Origin: Micromonospora phaseoli
Lineage (GTDB): Bacteria; Actinomycetota; Actinomycetes; Mycobacteriales; Micromonosporaceae
Length of the DNA stretch: 64,000 bases
Assembly (NCBI RefSeq): GCF_900109115.1
Contig: NZ_FNYV01000005.1
Location: 315,509-379,508 of the forward strand
Reading direction: 5' to 3'
Position numbers and translations under genes: made by a program. Positions 46,659-56,419 of this stretch are shown here, one piece after another; the stretch's first letter is position 1; every line of letters starts with the position of its first letter. The notes under the pieces were generated by a model. The model saw only the letters and a program-made list of their open reading frames with translations. It searched no databases and was not told the origin of the DNA.

Positions 46659-47651
46659 ATGCTGAAGATCCATTTCTCCGGCGAGGACATCCTCCGGACC
46701 CGGGTGGCTCCGGCGGCTGATCCGGTCTGGGAAGTGGTGCTGAGTCTGCACCTGCTACCCGGACGCAGCCGTGACCCGTTGCTGGCCGGCTGGCGGCGTG
46801 AGGTGTCGCGCGGGTTGCGCCGGCAGGAGGACGTCGATGCCCTGCGGCTGTTGTCCGCGCTGAGCCCGCCGCGTGGCTACTTCCCGGACTTCCTCACCCC
46901 GTACGAGAGCGTGCACGGCTTCGAGGCGGCGATGGAGGCGTTGCGGCGTACGCCGGTCGCGCTGCTGCAACGCGACCTGACGTTGCTCGCCAAGAGTCGG
47001 GGCATGCCGGCCGGTGCCGCCGCTCTGGCCCGGGGCGAACCGGACGCCCTGGCGCACCTGGCCACGACCATTGGCCGCTACCGCGAACTGGCCCTCGGGC
47101 CGTACTGGTCGCGGGTCCAGAGTGCGGTGGAGGCCGACCGGGCCCGGCGGGCGCGGGCCATGCTCGACGGTGGCATCGAGGGGCTGCTGAGCACCCTTCT
47201 TCCGGGGGTGCGCTGGGAGCCGGGCGTGTTGGAAATCCCCGGCTATCCGAGCACCCGAGAGCTGCACCTGCAGGGTCGGGGGCTGCTGCTGGTGCCGTCG
47301 TTCTTCTGTGCGAACACGCCGGTCGCGCTGGTCGACCCGAAACTGCCCCCGGTACTGGTCTACCCGGTGGACCGGTTGGGCGGGCTGACCGCCGACGACG
47401 GGGCCGGGCCGGGCGGCGCCGGCCGGACGGCGCTGGCCGCCTTGCTCGGGCGTAACCGGGCGGCGGTCCTGGCCGCCAGCGACGACGGCTGCACCACCGG
47501 CGAGTTGGCGCGCCGGCTGAGCATCTCGCCGGCCGCCGCCAGCCAGCACACCACCGTGCTACGCAACGCGGGCCTGCTGGTCAGCCACCGTGACCGCAAC
47601 ACCGTGCTGCACACCCTCACCCCGCTGGGCCGCGACGTGCTCAACCACTGA
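46659..47651 (+). CDS. ArsR-like winged-helix transcriptional regulator
   Basis: 330 residues. The first ~250 residues are an unassigned helical regulatory region (HFSGEDILRTRVAPAADPVW, then YFPDFLTPYE). The last ~75 residues are a winged helix with GELARRLSISPAAASQHTTV as helix-turn-helix and a wing at RDRNTVLHTLTPLG. This layout is common in actinomycete ArsR-type regulators much longer than ArsR itself. GGGGAG precedes the ATG. Its 3' end is nine bases from the convergent cofE end. Ligand and targets are unknown. Confidence 0.85.
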   Translation: MLKIHFSGEDILRTRVAPAADPVWEVVLSLHLLPGRSRDPLLAGWRREVSRGLRRQEDVDALRLLSALSPPRGYFPDFLTPYESVHGFEAAMEALRRTPVALLQRDLTLLAKSRGMPAGAAALARGEPDALAHLATTIGRYRELALGPYWSRVQSAVEADRARRARAMLDGGIEGLLSTLLPGVRWEPGVLEIPGYPSTRELHLQGRGLLLVPSFFCANTPVALVDPKLPPVLVYPVDRLGGLTADDGAGPGGAGRTALAALLGRNRAAVLAASDDGCTTGELARRLSISPAAASQHTTVLRNAGLLVSHRDRNTVLHTLTPLGRDVLNH

Positions 47652-47659
47652 TGTGACCG

Positions 47660-48748
47660 TCAGAGGGCAAGGGTGGCGGCGGCGGTGGTGCCGCCGGGCG
47701 GGGGCAGGAGCTGGGTGGGGACGCCCTCTGCCGCGAGGGCGGTACGCAGGCGCTGTACGTCCGTGCCGAAGCGGACCAGTTGGACCGGCCCCACCGGGGT
47801 CGGTGGTGAACAGAGCACCAGACCGGTGGCGTGTGTCGGCCAGCCCGGCACCGTGGCGACCAGCCCGCTGCGTACGTCGGCGTCGGTGACCTGGGTGAAG
47901 ACCGTGCCGGGGGCGACCACGTCGGCGACGATGGCGATCGCCCGGTCCACCGCCGCCCGGTCGGCCGCTACGCCGCCCGGCTGATCCGGCAGGGTGGCGG
48001 CGGCGAGGAGGCCAGCGGCCTTTGCCTCCGCGGTGCCGAGCGAGAAGAGGTCCATCGAGGCGTCCCGGATCAACGCCCTGGCCCCGTCGGTGTTCTCCGT
48101 CAGCGGCGCGGACAGGTAGCCGCGGACCACCGCCACCGGCAGCTGGTCGCACTTGCCCTTGATCAGTTCGCCCGCCGCGGCCAACTCGTCGACCACGGCC
48201 ATCTGGGTCAGCACCAGCTCGTTGCCGTACGGGTCGACCTCGCCCCGGTGGTCGCGGATGGCGTCCATTCCGGCGACACCGAGGGCCACGTCGGTCAGCC
48301 CGTTGCGCCAGGGGCGGCCCATCGTGTCGCTGATCACCACCGCCACGTCCACGCCGTTGCGCTCGCGCAGGCCGGCCCGCAGCGCCCGGGCCGAGGCGTC
48401 CGGGTCCTCCGGAAGCAGCACCAACCGGGTCTTGTCGACGTTGGAGGCGTCGATCCCCGCCGCGGCCATCACGAAGCCGTGGCGGGTCTGCACGATCTGG
48501 GTGGTGCCCCGGGCCGCCACCACCCGGACGCTCTCCGCCGCCAGCACCTCGTCCCGGGCCGCCTGCCGGTCCGGACCGTCCGCCGGGACGTCCACCAACC
48601 GCCCCTCGGCCTTCGAAACGATCTTGCTGGTGACCACCAGCACGTCACCGTCGCGCAGCCAGGGTGCCGCGCCACCGATCAGCGCCGCCAGGTCGTCGCC
48701 CTCGGTCACGTGCCCGATGCCGGGCACCGGAAGTATCTCCAGTCTCAC
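47660..48748 (-). CDS. cofE: F420-0:gamma-glutamyl ligase (CofE/FbiB N-terminal type)
   Basis: 362 residues. The first ~245 are the GTP-dependent ligase that adds glutamates to coenzyme F420-0: PVPGIGHVTEGDDLAAL, VVTSKIVSKAEGR, SDTMGRPWRNGLTDVALG and SLGTAEAK. In mycobacterial FbiB a ~200-residue FMN nitroreductase-like domain follows. Here the C-terminal ~115 residues (from about 250) are shorter and lack a recognisable flavin signature. The GTG start overlaps the cofD stop by GTGA, so the two are coupled. Confidence 0.9.
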   Translation of the reverse strand: MRLEILPVPGIGHVTEGDDLAALIGGAAPWLRDGDVLVVTSKIVSKAEGRLVDVPADGPDRQAARDEVLAAESVRVVAARGTTQIVQTRHGFVMAAAGIDASNVDKTRLVLLPEDPDASARALRAGLRERNGVDVAVVISDTMGRPWRNGLTDVALGVAGMDAIRDHRGEVDPYGNELVLTQMAVVDELAAAGELIKGKCDQLPVAVVRGYLSAPLTENTDGARALIRDASMDLFSLGTAEAKAAGLLAAATLPDQPGGVAADRAAVDRAIAIVADVVAPGTVFTQVTDADVRSGLVATVPGWPTHATGLVLCSPPTPVGPVQLVRFGTDVQRLRTALAAEGVPTQLLPPPGGTTAAATLAL

Positions 48749-49689
48749 GTCAACTCCACCGCCGCGCGGACCATCGCCGCCGTCGTCGCCTCGTCGGTCA
48801 TCCTCAGCGGCACCGCGCGGACGGTCACGTCCGGCACCATCGCGCCCGCGTCCTCCTCCGCCACCAGCCAGCCGTCGAGCAGGCCACCGCTGGCCCGGCC
48901 CCCGTACAACCCGCCGACCCCGGCGGCGCTGCACTCGACGCCGACCACCGCCAGGCAGCGGTCGGCCATGCCGCGCACCGGTGCGCCACCGATGATCGGT
49001 GACACGCCCACCACCGGGGCGGGACCGTCCGTCACCGCCTCCCGAATGCCCGGCACGGCCAGGATCGGCGCGATGCTGACCACCGGGTTGCTCGGCGCCA
49101 GCAGCACCACGTCGGCGCCGGCGATCGCCTCCGTCACACCGGGCGCGGGCTTCGCCGCCTCCGCGCCGACGAAGACGAACCGGTGGGTGGGGAGCTGCGC
49201 CCGGTGCCGGACCCACCACTCCTGGAAGTGGATCGCCCGCTGCCCGCCGTCGCTGACCACAGCGTGGGTCTCCAGGCGGTCGTCGGTCGCCGGCAGCAGG
49301 CGTACGCCCGGCTGCCAGCGCGTCGCCAGCGCGTCGACGACCTGGTGCAGCGGATATCCGGCGTCCAGCATGGTGGTGCGTACCAGATGGGTGGCGATGT
49401 CCTTGTCGCCGAGACCGAACCAGCTCGGCTCGACCCCGTACGCGGCCAGTTCGGTCTTGATCGTCCAGGTCTCTCCGGCCCGGCCCCAACCTCGCTCCGG
49501 ATCGGCACCACCGCCGAGGGTGTAGAGCACGCTGTCCAGGTCCGGGCAGATCCGGAGCCCGTGCAGGCGCAGGTCGTCGCCGACGTTGACGACGGCGGTC
49601 ACCTCGGCACCCACCTCGCGGGCGTACGCCCGCACCCCGAGCAGGAACCGAGCACCGCCGATTCCCCCGGTCAGAACCACGATCCGCAT
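48745..49689 (-). CDS. cofD: 2-phospho-L-lactate (or phosphoenolpyruvyl) transferase
   Basis: A 314-residue CofD/FbiA protein that joins FO to an activated phospho-C3 unit, giving F420-0 or dehydro-F420-0. VVLTGGIGGARFLLG at the N-terminus, VVNVGDDLRLHGLRICPDLD and LLAPSNPVVSIAPIL are the family motifs. It is the first gene of the cofD-cofE operon and is separated from fbiC by one membrane-protein gene. The order matches fbiA-fbiB of mycobacteria. Confidence 0.95.
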   Translation of the reverse strand: MRIVVLTGGIGGARFLLGVRAYAREVGAEVTAVVNVGDDLRLHGLRICPDLDSVLYTLGGGADPERGWGRAGETWTIKTELAAYGVEPSWFGLGDKDIATHLVRTTMLDAGYPLHQVVDALATRWQPGVRLLPATDDRLETHAVVSDGGQRAIHFQEWWVRHRAQLPTHRFVFVGAEAAKPAPGVTEAIAGADVVLLAPSNPVVSIAPILAVPGIREAVTDGPAPVVGVSPIIGGAPVRGMADRCLAVVGVECSAAGVGGLYGGRASGGLLDGWLVAEEDAGAMVPDVTVRAVPLRMTDEATTAAMVRAAVELT

Positions 49690-49786
49690 CCGACCATCCT
49701 CGCCTACGTGACGCCTCCGGCATCGGGGTGCCCGGGGAGACTAGGCTCACGTCGGCATCTGTCCGCTTTCGCCCCAGGGAGAGTTC

Positions 49787-50899
49787 GTGACCAGCCCCGC
49801 CGAGCCCCCGCCCACCGACCCGACCCCGGCCCGCCAGGTGACCGGGCCGCTGCGTGAACTCGTCGCCATCGTGCTCCTGGGCGCGAACGCCGTCTTCCTC
49901 TTCGTCGGGTTGATCCGGCTGCTCACGCCGCAGGGCGCCTACAGCACGGTGACCGGGCGTGCCGCGAGCTCCTTCTTCGCCTTCATCGGGGTGGAGGCGG
50001 TCGTCCTGCCGGTGCTGGCCGTGTTGCTGGCCACCCACCTGGCCCCGGTCGTCCCACGGGCGAAACTGATCACGCAGGTGGCGCTGGGCGAGTACGTCGC
50101 CAGCGCCGTGCTCGGCGGCCTGACGCTGCTGATCTGGGTGGTCGGCCGGTTGGCCGAGGGCCAGGTCTTCGACGCGATGACCGGCATGCTCACCCGAGCG
50201 GCCTGGGTGGCGCTCTTCGCGGCGGCCGGGTACGTGGTGTGGAGCGTCTGGCAGCGGCTGTACCACGTGCCCCGGCCGAAGCCGGAGCCCGGCGTGTACG
50301 GCACGCCGCAGCCGGGTTGGCCGCAGCCGGGCGGCCCGGGTCAGTCCGGTTACCAGAGCGGTGGGTGGTCGCCGCCGGCCCAGCCGGGCGGTTGGCCGGG
50401 TGGCGATCAGTCCGCCGGCTACCCCGGAGCCGGGCACCCGGGTCACCCCGGTGGCGGCCAGCCCGCCGGCTACTACCCCACCGGCAGCCGGCCCGGCGAC
50501 TACGCCACCGGCGGCTACCCGACGGTGGGCCAGCCCGGCAGCGAGTCCGGTGGTCAGCCGGGTCGGCCGACGGCCGGCCAGGTGCCCTCGGCCGGAGGGC
50601 CGCCCGAGTCACCGCACACCTGGCCGCCGCACGGTCAGCCGGCGGTGCCACCGGCAGCGCCGTCCGCACCGGCCGGGCCGCCGCCCGGTCAGCCGGCCGC
50701 CGCACCCTCCTCGCCGCCGGCCGGGCCGCCGTTCGGGCAGCCGGCCGGGCCGCCGTTCGGGCAGCCGGCCGCGCCGCCGTTCGGACAGCCGGCCGCGGCG
50801 GATCCGACCCAGAGCATCCCGCGTCAGGGTGCCGAGCGACCGGCCGACGGCGACGCCGACCGCACCCAGCGGATCGACCCGGGCGACAGCCCCCGCTGA
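49787..50899 (+). CDS. Membrane protein with long Gly/Pro/Gln-rich tail
   Basis: 370 residues. After a short Pro-rich start there are about four membrane helices (residues 24-150, ending near YVVWSVWQRLYHVPRPKP). Then comes a disordered tail of about 200 residues rich in Gly, Pro, Gln, Tyr and Ala, with a repeated GPPFGQPA unit three times near 305-330. The tail ends with an acidic DGDADRTQRIDPGDSPR. The tail probably lies in the cytoplasm or wall and could drive protein contacts. No family recognised beyond generic actinobacterial Pro-rich membrane proteins. The GTG start follows GGGAGAG. Confidence 0.8.
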   Translation: MTSPAEPPPTDPTPARQVTGPLRELVAIVLLGANAVFLFVGLIRLLTPQGAYSTVTGRAASSFFAFIGVEAVVLPVLAVLLATHLAPVVPRAKLITQVALGEYVASAVLGGLTLLIWVVGRLAEGQVFDAMTGMLTRAAWVALFAAAGYVVWSVWQRLYHVPRPKPEPGVYGTPQPGWPQPGGPGQSGYQSGGWSPPAQPGGWPGGDQSAGYPGAGHPGHPGGGQPAGYYPTGSRPGDYATGGYPTVGQPGSESGGQPGRPTAGQVPSAGGPPESPHTWPPHGQPAVPPAAPSAPAGPPPGQPAAAPSSPPAGPPFGQPAGPPFGQPAAPPFGQPAAADPTQSIPRQGAERPADGDADRTQRIDPGDSPR

Positions 50900-51039
50900 C
50901 GACGCCGGCCCGTGTTTCATAAGACCGCCTGGGCCCCGGCTCGCTCGGGCGAGCCTTGTGGAGCACGGGCAGGGCCGGACCGCGTGCGGTTGACCACGGG
51001 GCGGAGACTGCACCCGGTGGTAGCGCATAGGCTGGGCGG

Positions 51040-53550
51040 ATGGTTGATCGGAGCGAGTCCGGGTCGGGCGACGCGGGCGTTCGGCGGGCGCTGCGCCGGG
51101 CCGCTGCCGGGCGGGCGCTCGACGTCGATGAGGCGTCGGCACTGCTGGCGGCCCGGGGCTCGGCCCTGGACGAGTTGCTCGGCATCGCCGGGGCGGTCCG
51201 TGACGCGGGTCTGCGCGACGCCGGTCGGCCCGGCGTGGTGACGTACTCGAAGAAGGTCTTCATCCCGCTGACCCGGCTGTGCCGGGACCGCTGCCACTAC
51301 TGCACCTTCGCCACCGTGCCGCACCGGCTGCCGGCGGCCTTCCTCGACCGCGACGAGGTGCTCGCCATCGCCCGGGCCGGCGCGGCGCAGGGCTGCAAGG
51401 AGGCCCTGTTCACCCTCGGCGATCGGCCGGAGGCGCGCTGGCCGGCGGCCCGGCAGTGGCTTGACGAACGGGGCTACGAGTCCACCCTGGACTACCTGCG
51501 TGCCTGTGCGGTCGCGGTGCTGGAGGAGACCGGCCTGTTGCCGCACCTCAATCCGGGCGTGCTCTCCTGGTCGGAGCTGCAACGACTCAAGCCGGTCGCG
51601 CCCAGCATGGGAATGATGCTGGAGACCACGGCGACGAGGCTCTGGTCCTCACCGGGCGGCCCGCACCACGGGTCGCCGGACAAGGAACCGGCCGTCCGGT
51701 TGCGGGTGTTGGACGATGCCGGGCGGGTCGGCGTGCCGTTCACCACGGGCATCCTGATCGGCATCGGCGAGACCCTCGCCGAGCGGGTCGATGCCATCTT
51801 CGCGATGCGGCGGGCGCACCGGGAGTACGGCCACCTCCAGGAGGTGATCGTGCAGAACTTCCGCGCCAAGCCCGACACGGCGATGCGCGGGATGCCCGAC
51901 GCCGAGCTGCACGATCTTGCCGCCACCGTGGCGGTGGCGCGGGTGCTGCTCGGGCCGAAGGCCCGGATCCAGGCGCCCCCGAACCTGATCGCCGGCGAGT
52001 ACGACCTGCTGCTGCGGGCCGGCATCGACGACTGGGGCGGGGTGTCCCCGGTGACCCCGGATCACGTCAACCCGGAGCGCCCCTGGCCGGAGCTGGACGA
52101 GTTGGCGGAGCGTACCGCCGCCGCCGGCTTCACCCTGCGTGAGCGGCTGACGGTCTACCCGGAGTACGTCGCTGCCGGCGAGCCGTGGTTGGATCCGCGC
52201 CTGCTGCCGCACGTCGCGGCGCTGGCGGACCCGGAGACCGGGCTGGCCGTCGAGTCGGCCCGACCGGTGGGTCGGCCGTGGCAGGAGCCCGACGAGACGT
52301 ACGGCGGTCGCAGCGACCTGCACGCCACCATCGACACCGTCGGCCGTACGGCGGATCGGCGGGGCGACTTCGACCACGTCTACGGCGACTGGTCGGAGGT
52401 GGCCGCGAAGGTCGGCCGGCAGGCCACCGCAGGCTTTGGCGACGCCGACCTGCGGGCCGGGCTGCGGCTGGCCACGGAGGACCCGGCGGCGTTGCTGGAG
52501 CCCCGGCACTCCGACGCCGCGCTCGCCCTGTTCGCCGCGGACGGGCCGGCGCTGGACGAGCTGTGTCGCACCGCCGACGAGCTGCGTCGGGTGGCGGTCG
52601 GCGACGACGTCACCTACGTGGTCAACCGCAACATCAACTTCAGTAACGTCTGCTACGTGGGTTGCCGGTTCTGCGCCTTCGCCCAGCGGGAACGCGACGC
52701 AGACGCGTACCGGCTGTCGGTGGAGCAGGTCGCCGACCGGGCGCAGGAGGCGTGGGAGGCCGGCGCCAGCGAGGTCTGCCTACAGGGCGGCATCGACCCG
52801 AAGCTGCCGGTGACCATCTACGCCGACCTGGTCCGGGCGATCAAGGCGCGGGTGCCGCAGATGCACGTGCACGCCTTCTCGCCGATGGAGATCGTGACCG
52901 CCGCCGCCAAGGCCGGCGGGTCGGTGCGGGAGTGGCTGACCGGGTTGCGGGATGCGGGGCTGGACACCATTCCGGGTACCGCGGCGGAGATCCTCGACGA
53001 CGAGGTGCGCTGGGTGCTGACCAAGGGCAAGCTGCCGACGGCCGCCTGGGTCGAGGTGGTCAGCACGGCCCACGAGCTGGGCATCCGGTCCAGCTCCACG
53101 ATGATGTACGGCCACGTCGACCACCCTGGCCAGTGGCTGGCCCACTTCCGGGTGCTGGCCGGGGTGCAGGACCGCACCCGCGGCTTCACCGAGTTCGTGG
53201 CGCTGCCGTTCGTGCACACCAACGCCCCGATCTACCTCGCCGGCATCGCCCGGCCGGGGCCCACCTGGCGGGAGAACCGGGTGGTGCACGCGATGGCGCG
53301 GGTGCTGCTGCACGGCCGGATCGACAACATCCAGTGCTCGTGGGTGAAGCTCGGCGACGCCGGTACGGCGGAGCTGCTCCGCAGTGGCTGCAACGACCTG
53401 GGCGGCACCCTGATGGAGGAGACCATCTCCCGGATGGCGGGCTCCGGCAACGGATCGGCGCGTACCGAGGAGCAGCTGCGCGCGATCGCGACGGCGGCCG
53501 GGCGGCCCGCGCGTAGGCGCACGACTGCGTACGGTCACCTCGCCACGTAG
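51040..53550 (+). CDS. fbiC: FO synthase, CofG-CofH fusion
   Basis: 836 residues with two radical-SAM domains that build the deazaflavin FO from tyrosine and a pyrimidine precursor. The CofG half has [10 protein letters not shown] (CX3CX2C, about residues 84-91) and the CofH half has [14 protein letters not shown] (about 538-546). FO synthases are split in archaea and fused in actinobacteria. Together with cofD and cofE, three steps of F420 synthesis lie in about 6 kb. The ATG at 51040 gives a short N-terminal extension. Confidence 0.96.
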   Translation: MVDRSESGSGDAGVRRALRRAAAGRALDVDEASALLAARGSALDELLGIAGAVRDAGLRDAGRPGVVTYSKKVFIPLTRLCRDRCHYCTFATVPHRLPAAFLDRDEVLAIARAGAAQGCKEALFTLGDRPEARWPAARQWLDERGYESTLDYLRACAVAVLEETGLLPHLNPGVLSWSELQRLKPVAPSMGMMLETTATRLWSSPGGPHHGSPDKEPAVRLRVLDDAGRVGVPFTTGILIGIGETLAERVDAIFAMRRAHREYGHLQEVIVQNFRAKPDTAMRGMPDAELHDLAATVAVARVLLGPKARIQAPPNLIAGEYDLLLRAGIDDWGGVSPVTPDHVNPERPWPELDELAERTAAAGFTLRERLTVYPEYVAAGEPWLDPRLLPHVAALADPETGLAVESARPVGRPWQEPDETYGGRSDLHATIDTVGRTADRRGDFDHVYGDWSEVAAKVGRQATAGFGDADLRAGLRLATEDPAALLEPRHSDAALALFAADGPALDELCRTADELRRVAVGDDVTYVVNRNINFSNVCYVGCRFCAFAQRERDADAYRLSVEQVADRAQEAWEAGASEVCLQGGIDPKLPVTIYADLVRAIKARVPQMHVHAFSPMEIVTAAAKAGGSVREWLTGLRDAGLDTIPGTAAEILDDEVRWVLTKGKLPTAAWVEVVSTAHELGIRSSSTMMYGHVDHPGQWLAHFRVLAGVQDRTRGFTEFVALPFVHTNAPIYLAGIARPGPTWRENRVVHAMARVLLHGRIDNIQCSWVKLGDAGTAELLRSGCNDLGGTLMEETISRMAGSGNGSARTEEQLRAIATAAGRPARRRTTAYGHLAT

Positions 53551-53705
53551 CGTCGAACCATCTTCCGGCGCCGGCCGTACCTGTCGATGCCGGCGACGGT
53601 AGCGGCGAGGACCGCCGCCGGCACCCCTGCAGGGGGCCGGCGAGCGCTGTCGCGGGCCCCGTTCGCTGACGCGGGCGCGTGCGCGCCGCCGCCGGAAAGG
53701 TAGCC

Positions 53706-53990
53706 ATGATTACTGAGAAGCGGAAGCGGCGCTGGCCGAAACTGACCCGCCGGCAGACGCTGACGGCGGCCGCCAGCGCCACACTCGGGGCTGCTGCCCT
53801 CGCCGTACCGGGGCTGTCGCTCGCCGGAGACGGTGACGACAAGGCGGCGGCCGGCGTCGACGAGACGATCGTCGTGCACCTGCGGGACGCCCGGTCGGGC
53901 ACCATGGACGTGTTCGTCGGCGAGTCCCGCATCGAGGTACGCGATCGGGGTCTGGCGGACCGGCTGCGCCGCGCCGCCGCCCGGCGCTGA
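53706..53990 (+). CDS. Small Tat-signal protein
   Basis: 94 residues. The N-terminus KLTRRQTLTAAASATLGAAA looks like a twin-arginine signal with a cleavage region near PGLSLAGDG, leaving a short exported domain (about 55 residues) with ETIVVHLRDARSGTMDVFVG. No family recognised. GAAAGG lies seven bases before the ATG. It is followed, about 200 bases on, by the DUF4331 and 116-residue genes, which may form a functional group. Confidence 0.75.
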   Translation: MITEKRKRRWPKLTRRQTLTAAASATLGAAALAVPGLSLAGDGDDKAAAGVDETIVVHLRDARSGTMDVFVGESRIEVRDRGLADRLRRAAARR

Positions 53991-54188
53991 GCCCGATGCC
54001 CGTCCGTCCCCGCCACGCCGCACCGGCCGCGGTACGCGCTGCCGCCCGGCCCGATCGGCCCCGCCACCGGCGCTGAGCCTCCTCCGCCCGCCCGCCACAC
54101 CGCGGCCGGCGTCCTCCAGCCCGGCGCAGGCTCTCGGCGCCCGGCCGGCCATCGAATTCACTTTTTCGCCCAGTGAGGTGGGTCCTTC

Positions 54189-55583
54189 ATGTCTTCACAC
54201 CGCGAGGCACCGGAGATCGCCAAGGATCCGGTCGCCGATTCATCCGACCTGTACGCGTTCGTCACCCCGGACCGCCCGGACACGGTGACGTTGATTGCCA
54301 ACTACGTACCGCTGCAACTGCCCTCCGGTGGGCCGAACTTCTTCGAGTTCGGCGACGACGTGCGATACGAGATCCATATCGACAACAACGGTGACGGTCG
54401 ACCGGACGTCACCTACCGATTCGAATTCACCACCGAAATCACGAATCCGAACAGTTTTCTCTACAACACCGGGCCGATCGACGCCCTGGACAGCGAGAAC
54501 TGGAACCGGCGGCAGTTCTACAGCCTGACCCGGATCATCGGGGGCAAGCAGGAGCGGTTGGCGCGCAAGCTGCCCTGCCCGCCGTGCAACGTCGGCCCAC
54601 TGTCCACTCCGAAGTACGGCGAGCTGGTGCGCCAGGCCACCTTCAAGCTCTCCACCGGGGAGCGGGTGTTCGCCGGGCAGCGCGCGGACGGCTTCTTCGT
54701 CGACCTGGGCGCGATCTTCGATCTGGGTACGCTGCGGCCGTTCCAGCAGCTGCACGTGGCCGGGAAGAAGATCTTCAAGGATGCCGGTGAGCCGGTCAAC
54801 GCCACCGACCGGATGAACGTGCACAGCCTGGCGCTCCAGGTGCCGCTGGGTCGGGTCCGCCGTCGCGCCGAGCGGTACCACTGGCAGGAGCCCGCCTCGG
54901 TGATAGGTGTCTGGACCTCGGCGTCCCGCCGGCAGGTGCGGGTGCTCGGTGACCGGGCGGCGGCGGACACCAACGCCGGACCGTTCACCCAGGTGTCCAG
55001 GTTGGGCAATCCACTGTTCAACGAGGTCATCGTGCCGATGGCGCAGAAGGACCTGTGGAACACCCTGCCTCCCTCGGAGGACAAGCGGTTCGCGCAGTTC
55101 GTCGAGCGGCCGGAGCTGGCCGCCCTGCTCCCGGTGCTCTACCCGGACGTCTTCCCCAATCTGGACGAGCTGAACAAGTCGAAGAAGGCGCGGGCGGACC
55201 TGGTCGCCATCCTGCTCACCGGCATCCCGGAGGGGCTGATCGACGGGTTCACCAACGTGACCGGGGACGTCCAGGCCGACCTGCTGCGGTTGAACACGGC
55301 GATCCCGCCGGCGAGCCGGCCGAACCGGTTCGGTCTGCTCGGTGGTGACCTGGCGGGCTTCCCGAACGGCCGGCGGGTCACCGACGACGTGGTGACGATC
55401 GCGCTGCGGGCCATCGCCGGGCTGACCGTGCCGCTGGTGGACCGGAAGTTCCAGCCCGACGCCGCGGCGGCGGCGGTGACGCCGGGGCTGAGCGCTGCGG
55501 ACGTGACCGCGCCCTTCCTGCGCAACTTTCCGTTCCTCGGTACGCCGTACGACGGGTTCAACAACCCGTCGGTGGATTCCTGA
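54189..55583 (+). CDS. DUF4331 protein
   Basis: 464 residues starting MSSHREAPEIAKDPVADSSD, the typical opening of DUF4331 proteins. DLYAFVTPDRPDTVTLIANY, FFEFGDDVRYEIHIDNNGDG and RPNRFGLLGGDLAGFPNGRR are the main family segments. The FEFTTEI strand and NNGDGRPD could bind calcium. No signal peptide is visible, and function and location are unknown. GAGGTGG precedes the ATG. A companion 116-residue protein follows by 15 bases. Confidence 0.88.
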   Translation: MSSHREAPEIAKDPVADSSDLYAFVTPDRPDTVTLIANYVPLQLPSGGPNFFEFGDDVRYEIHIDNNGDGRPDVTYRFEFTTEITNPNSFLYNTGPIDALDSENWNRRQFYSLTRIIGGKQERLARKLPCPPCNVGPLSTPKYGELVRQATFKLSTGERVFAGQRADGFFVDLGAIFDLGTLRPFQQLHVAGKKIFKDAGEPVNATDRMNVHSLALQVPLGRVRRRAERYHWQEPASVIGVWTSASRRQVRVLGDRAAADTNAGPFTQVSRLGNPLFNEVIVPMAQKDLWNTLPPSEDKRFAQFVERPELAALLPVLYPDVFPNLDELNKSKKARADLVAILLTGIPEGLIDGFTNVTGDVQADLLRLNTAIPPASRPNRFGLLGGDLAGFPNGRRVTDDVVTIALRAIAGLTVPLVDRKFQPDAAAAAVTPGLSAADVTAPFLRNFPFLGTPYDGFNNPSVDS

Positions 55584-55598
55584 GCAGGAGGTGGGGAG

Positions 55599-55949
55599 AT
55601 GGCCGAACACGAGCACTCGCACACGTACGGTCCCTCGGGGACCGCGACCGTCGTGCTCGATCTGGGTGGCGACACCGGCGCCCTGATCATCTACACCGGA
55701 CGTCAGTTGCTCGGCCGGGAGATCGAGGTGAGCCGGACCGACCGGGACGGCGACCCGCGTACGCACTCCGCCGTACGGGAGCGGCAGGTCCGGGACGGCA
55801 CGTTCCACAGTGCCGTCTACCCGGATCTGCCGGCGGGCACCTATACCGTCTGGTGGGACAATGACACGCCTGTCGGATCGGTCACCGTGACCGGTGGCGT
55901 CGTAGCCGAGTTCGCCTTGCCCACCAGGGCACCCGCGGCGGCGGACTGA
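55599..55949 (+). CDS. Small His-rich beta-sandwich protein downstream of DUF4331
   Basis: 116 residues, beginning MAEHEHSHTYGPSGTATVVL, then strands with ALIIYTGRQLLGREIEVSR and TYTVWWDNDTPVGSVTVTGG. The pattern suggests a small immunoglobulin- or transthyretin-like fold. The N-terminal HEHSH could bind a metal. AGGAGG precedes the ATG and the gap to the DUF4331 gene is 15 bases, so the two are probably co-transcribed. I do not recognise a named family. Confidence 0.72.
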   Translation: MAEHEHSHTYGPSGTATVVLDLGGDTGALIIYTGRQLLGREIEVSRTDRDGDPRTHSAVRERQVRDGTFHSAVYPDLPAGTYTVWWDNDTPVGSVTVTGGVVAEFALPTRAPAAAD

Positions 55950-55967
55950 CCTCGCCGGCGCCCTTCT

Positions 55968-56008
55968 ACGACCGCGTCCCGTCCACAATGTGGGCGGGAC
56001 GCGGTCGT
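55968..56008 (+). terminator. Hairpin terminator after the DUF4331 operon
   Basis: ACGACCGCGTCCCGTCC (55968-55984) and GGGCGGGACGCGGTCGT (55992-56008) form a 17-bp stem with one mismatch around a seven-base loop, 19 bases after the stop codon. No U-run follows. Confidence 0.75.
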
Positions 56009-56275
56009 TGTGCGCGGGCCCGACGGGCGGGGTTGGCGAAGTCGGGCTAACCTTGCGGTTCAAGATCAATCGATCTTGGCGGGGCTCCTCCTGGGGCCGG
56101 TGTGGGCCTCGATCACCCCTGTCGCGCGCCGCGCGCCACGGGAGAAAAGTCGGGCAACTCGCCGGGGAGGGCGTTACTCGGCCGGGGTCTGAATCGATAG
56201 GGCAGGGCGAGACAGGGTGGTCCGGGCGGTCAGCCGGGTGCGTGTCGGGAGGGCGACTCCATTATCAAGTTTGGC
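56009..56275. other. Non-coding region upstream of whiB promoter
   Basis: About 270 bases without a convincing gene. It contains an imperfect palindrome CAAGATC-N4-GATCTTG at about 56061-56078 and an AT-richer end leading into the whiB promoter. I find no known riboswitch or ncRNA fold by eye. Confidence 0.35.
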
Positions 56276-56305
56276 TTGACGGCGCACGTATTACACGCGT
56301 GTAAT
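56276..56305 (+). promoter_or_regulatory. whiB promoter with perfect palindromic operator
   Basis: TTGACG (56276-56281) and TGTAAT (56300-56305), 18 bases apart, fit a housekeeping promoter. The -10 box forms the right end of ATTACACGCGTGTAAT (56290-56305), a perfect 16-bp palindrome, so a bound dimer would block RNA polymerase. The predicted start leaves a leader of about 110 bases before whiB. The binding protein is unknown. Confidence 0.6.
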
Positions 56306-56419
56306 TTGAATGGGGTTGTTCGCACGGAGCGCATCAAAACGGACCGGACGGACAAAGCACGCCTTTCGCGTGGGGGGTTGCAGCGGCGATGACGCCGGTG
56401 CGCGACAAGGAGGCAACAG

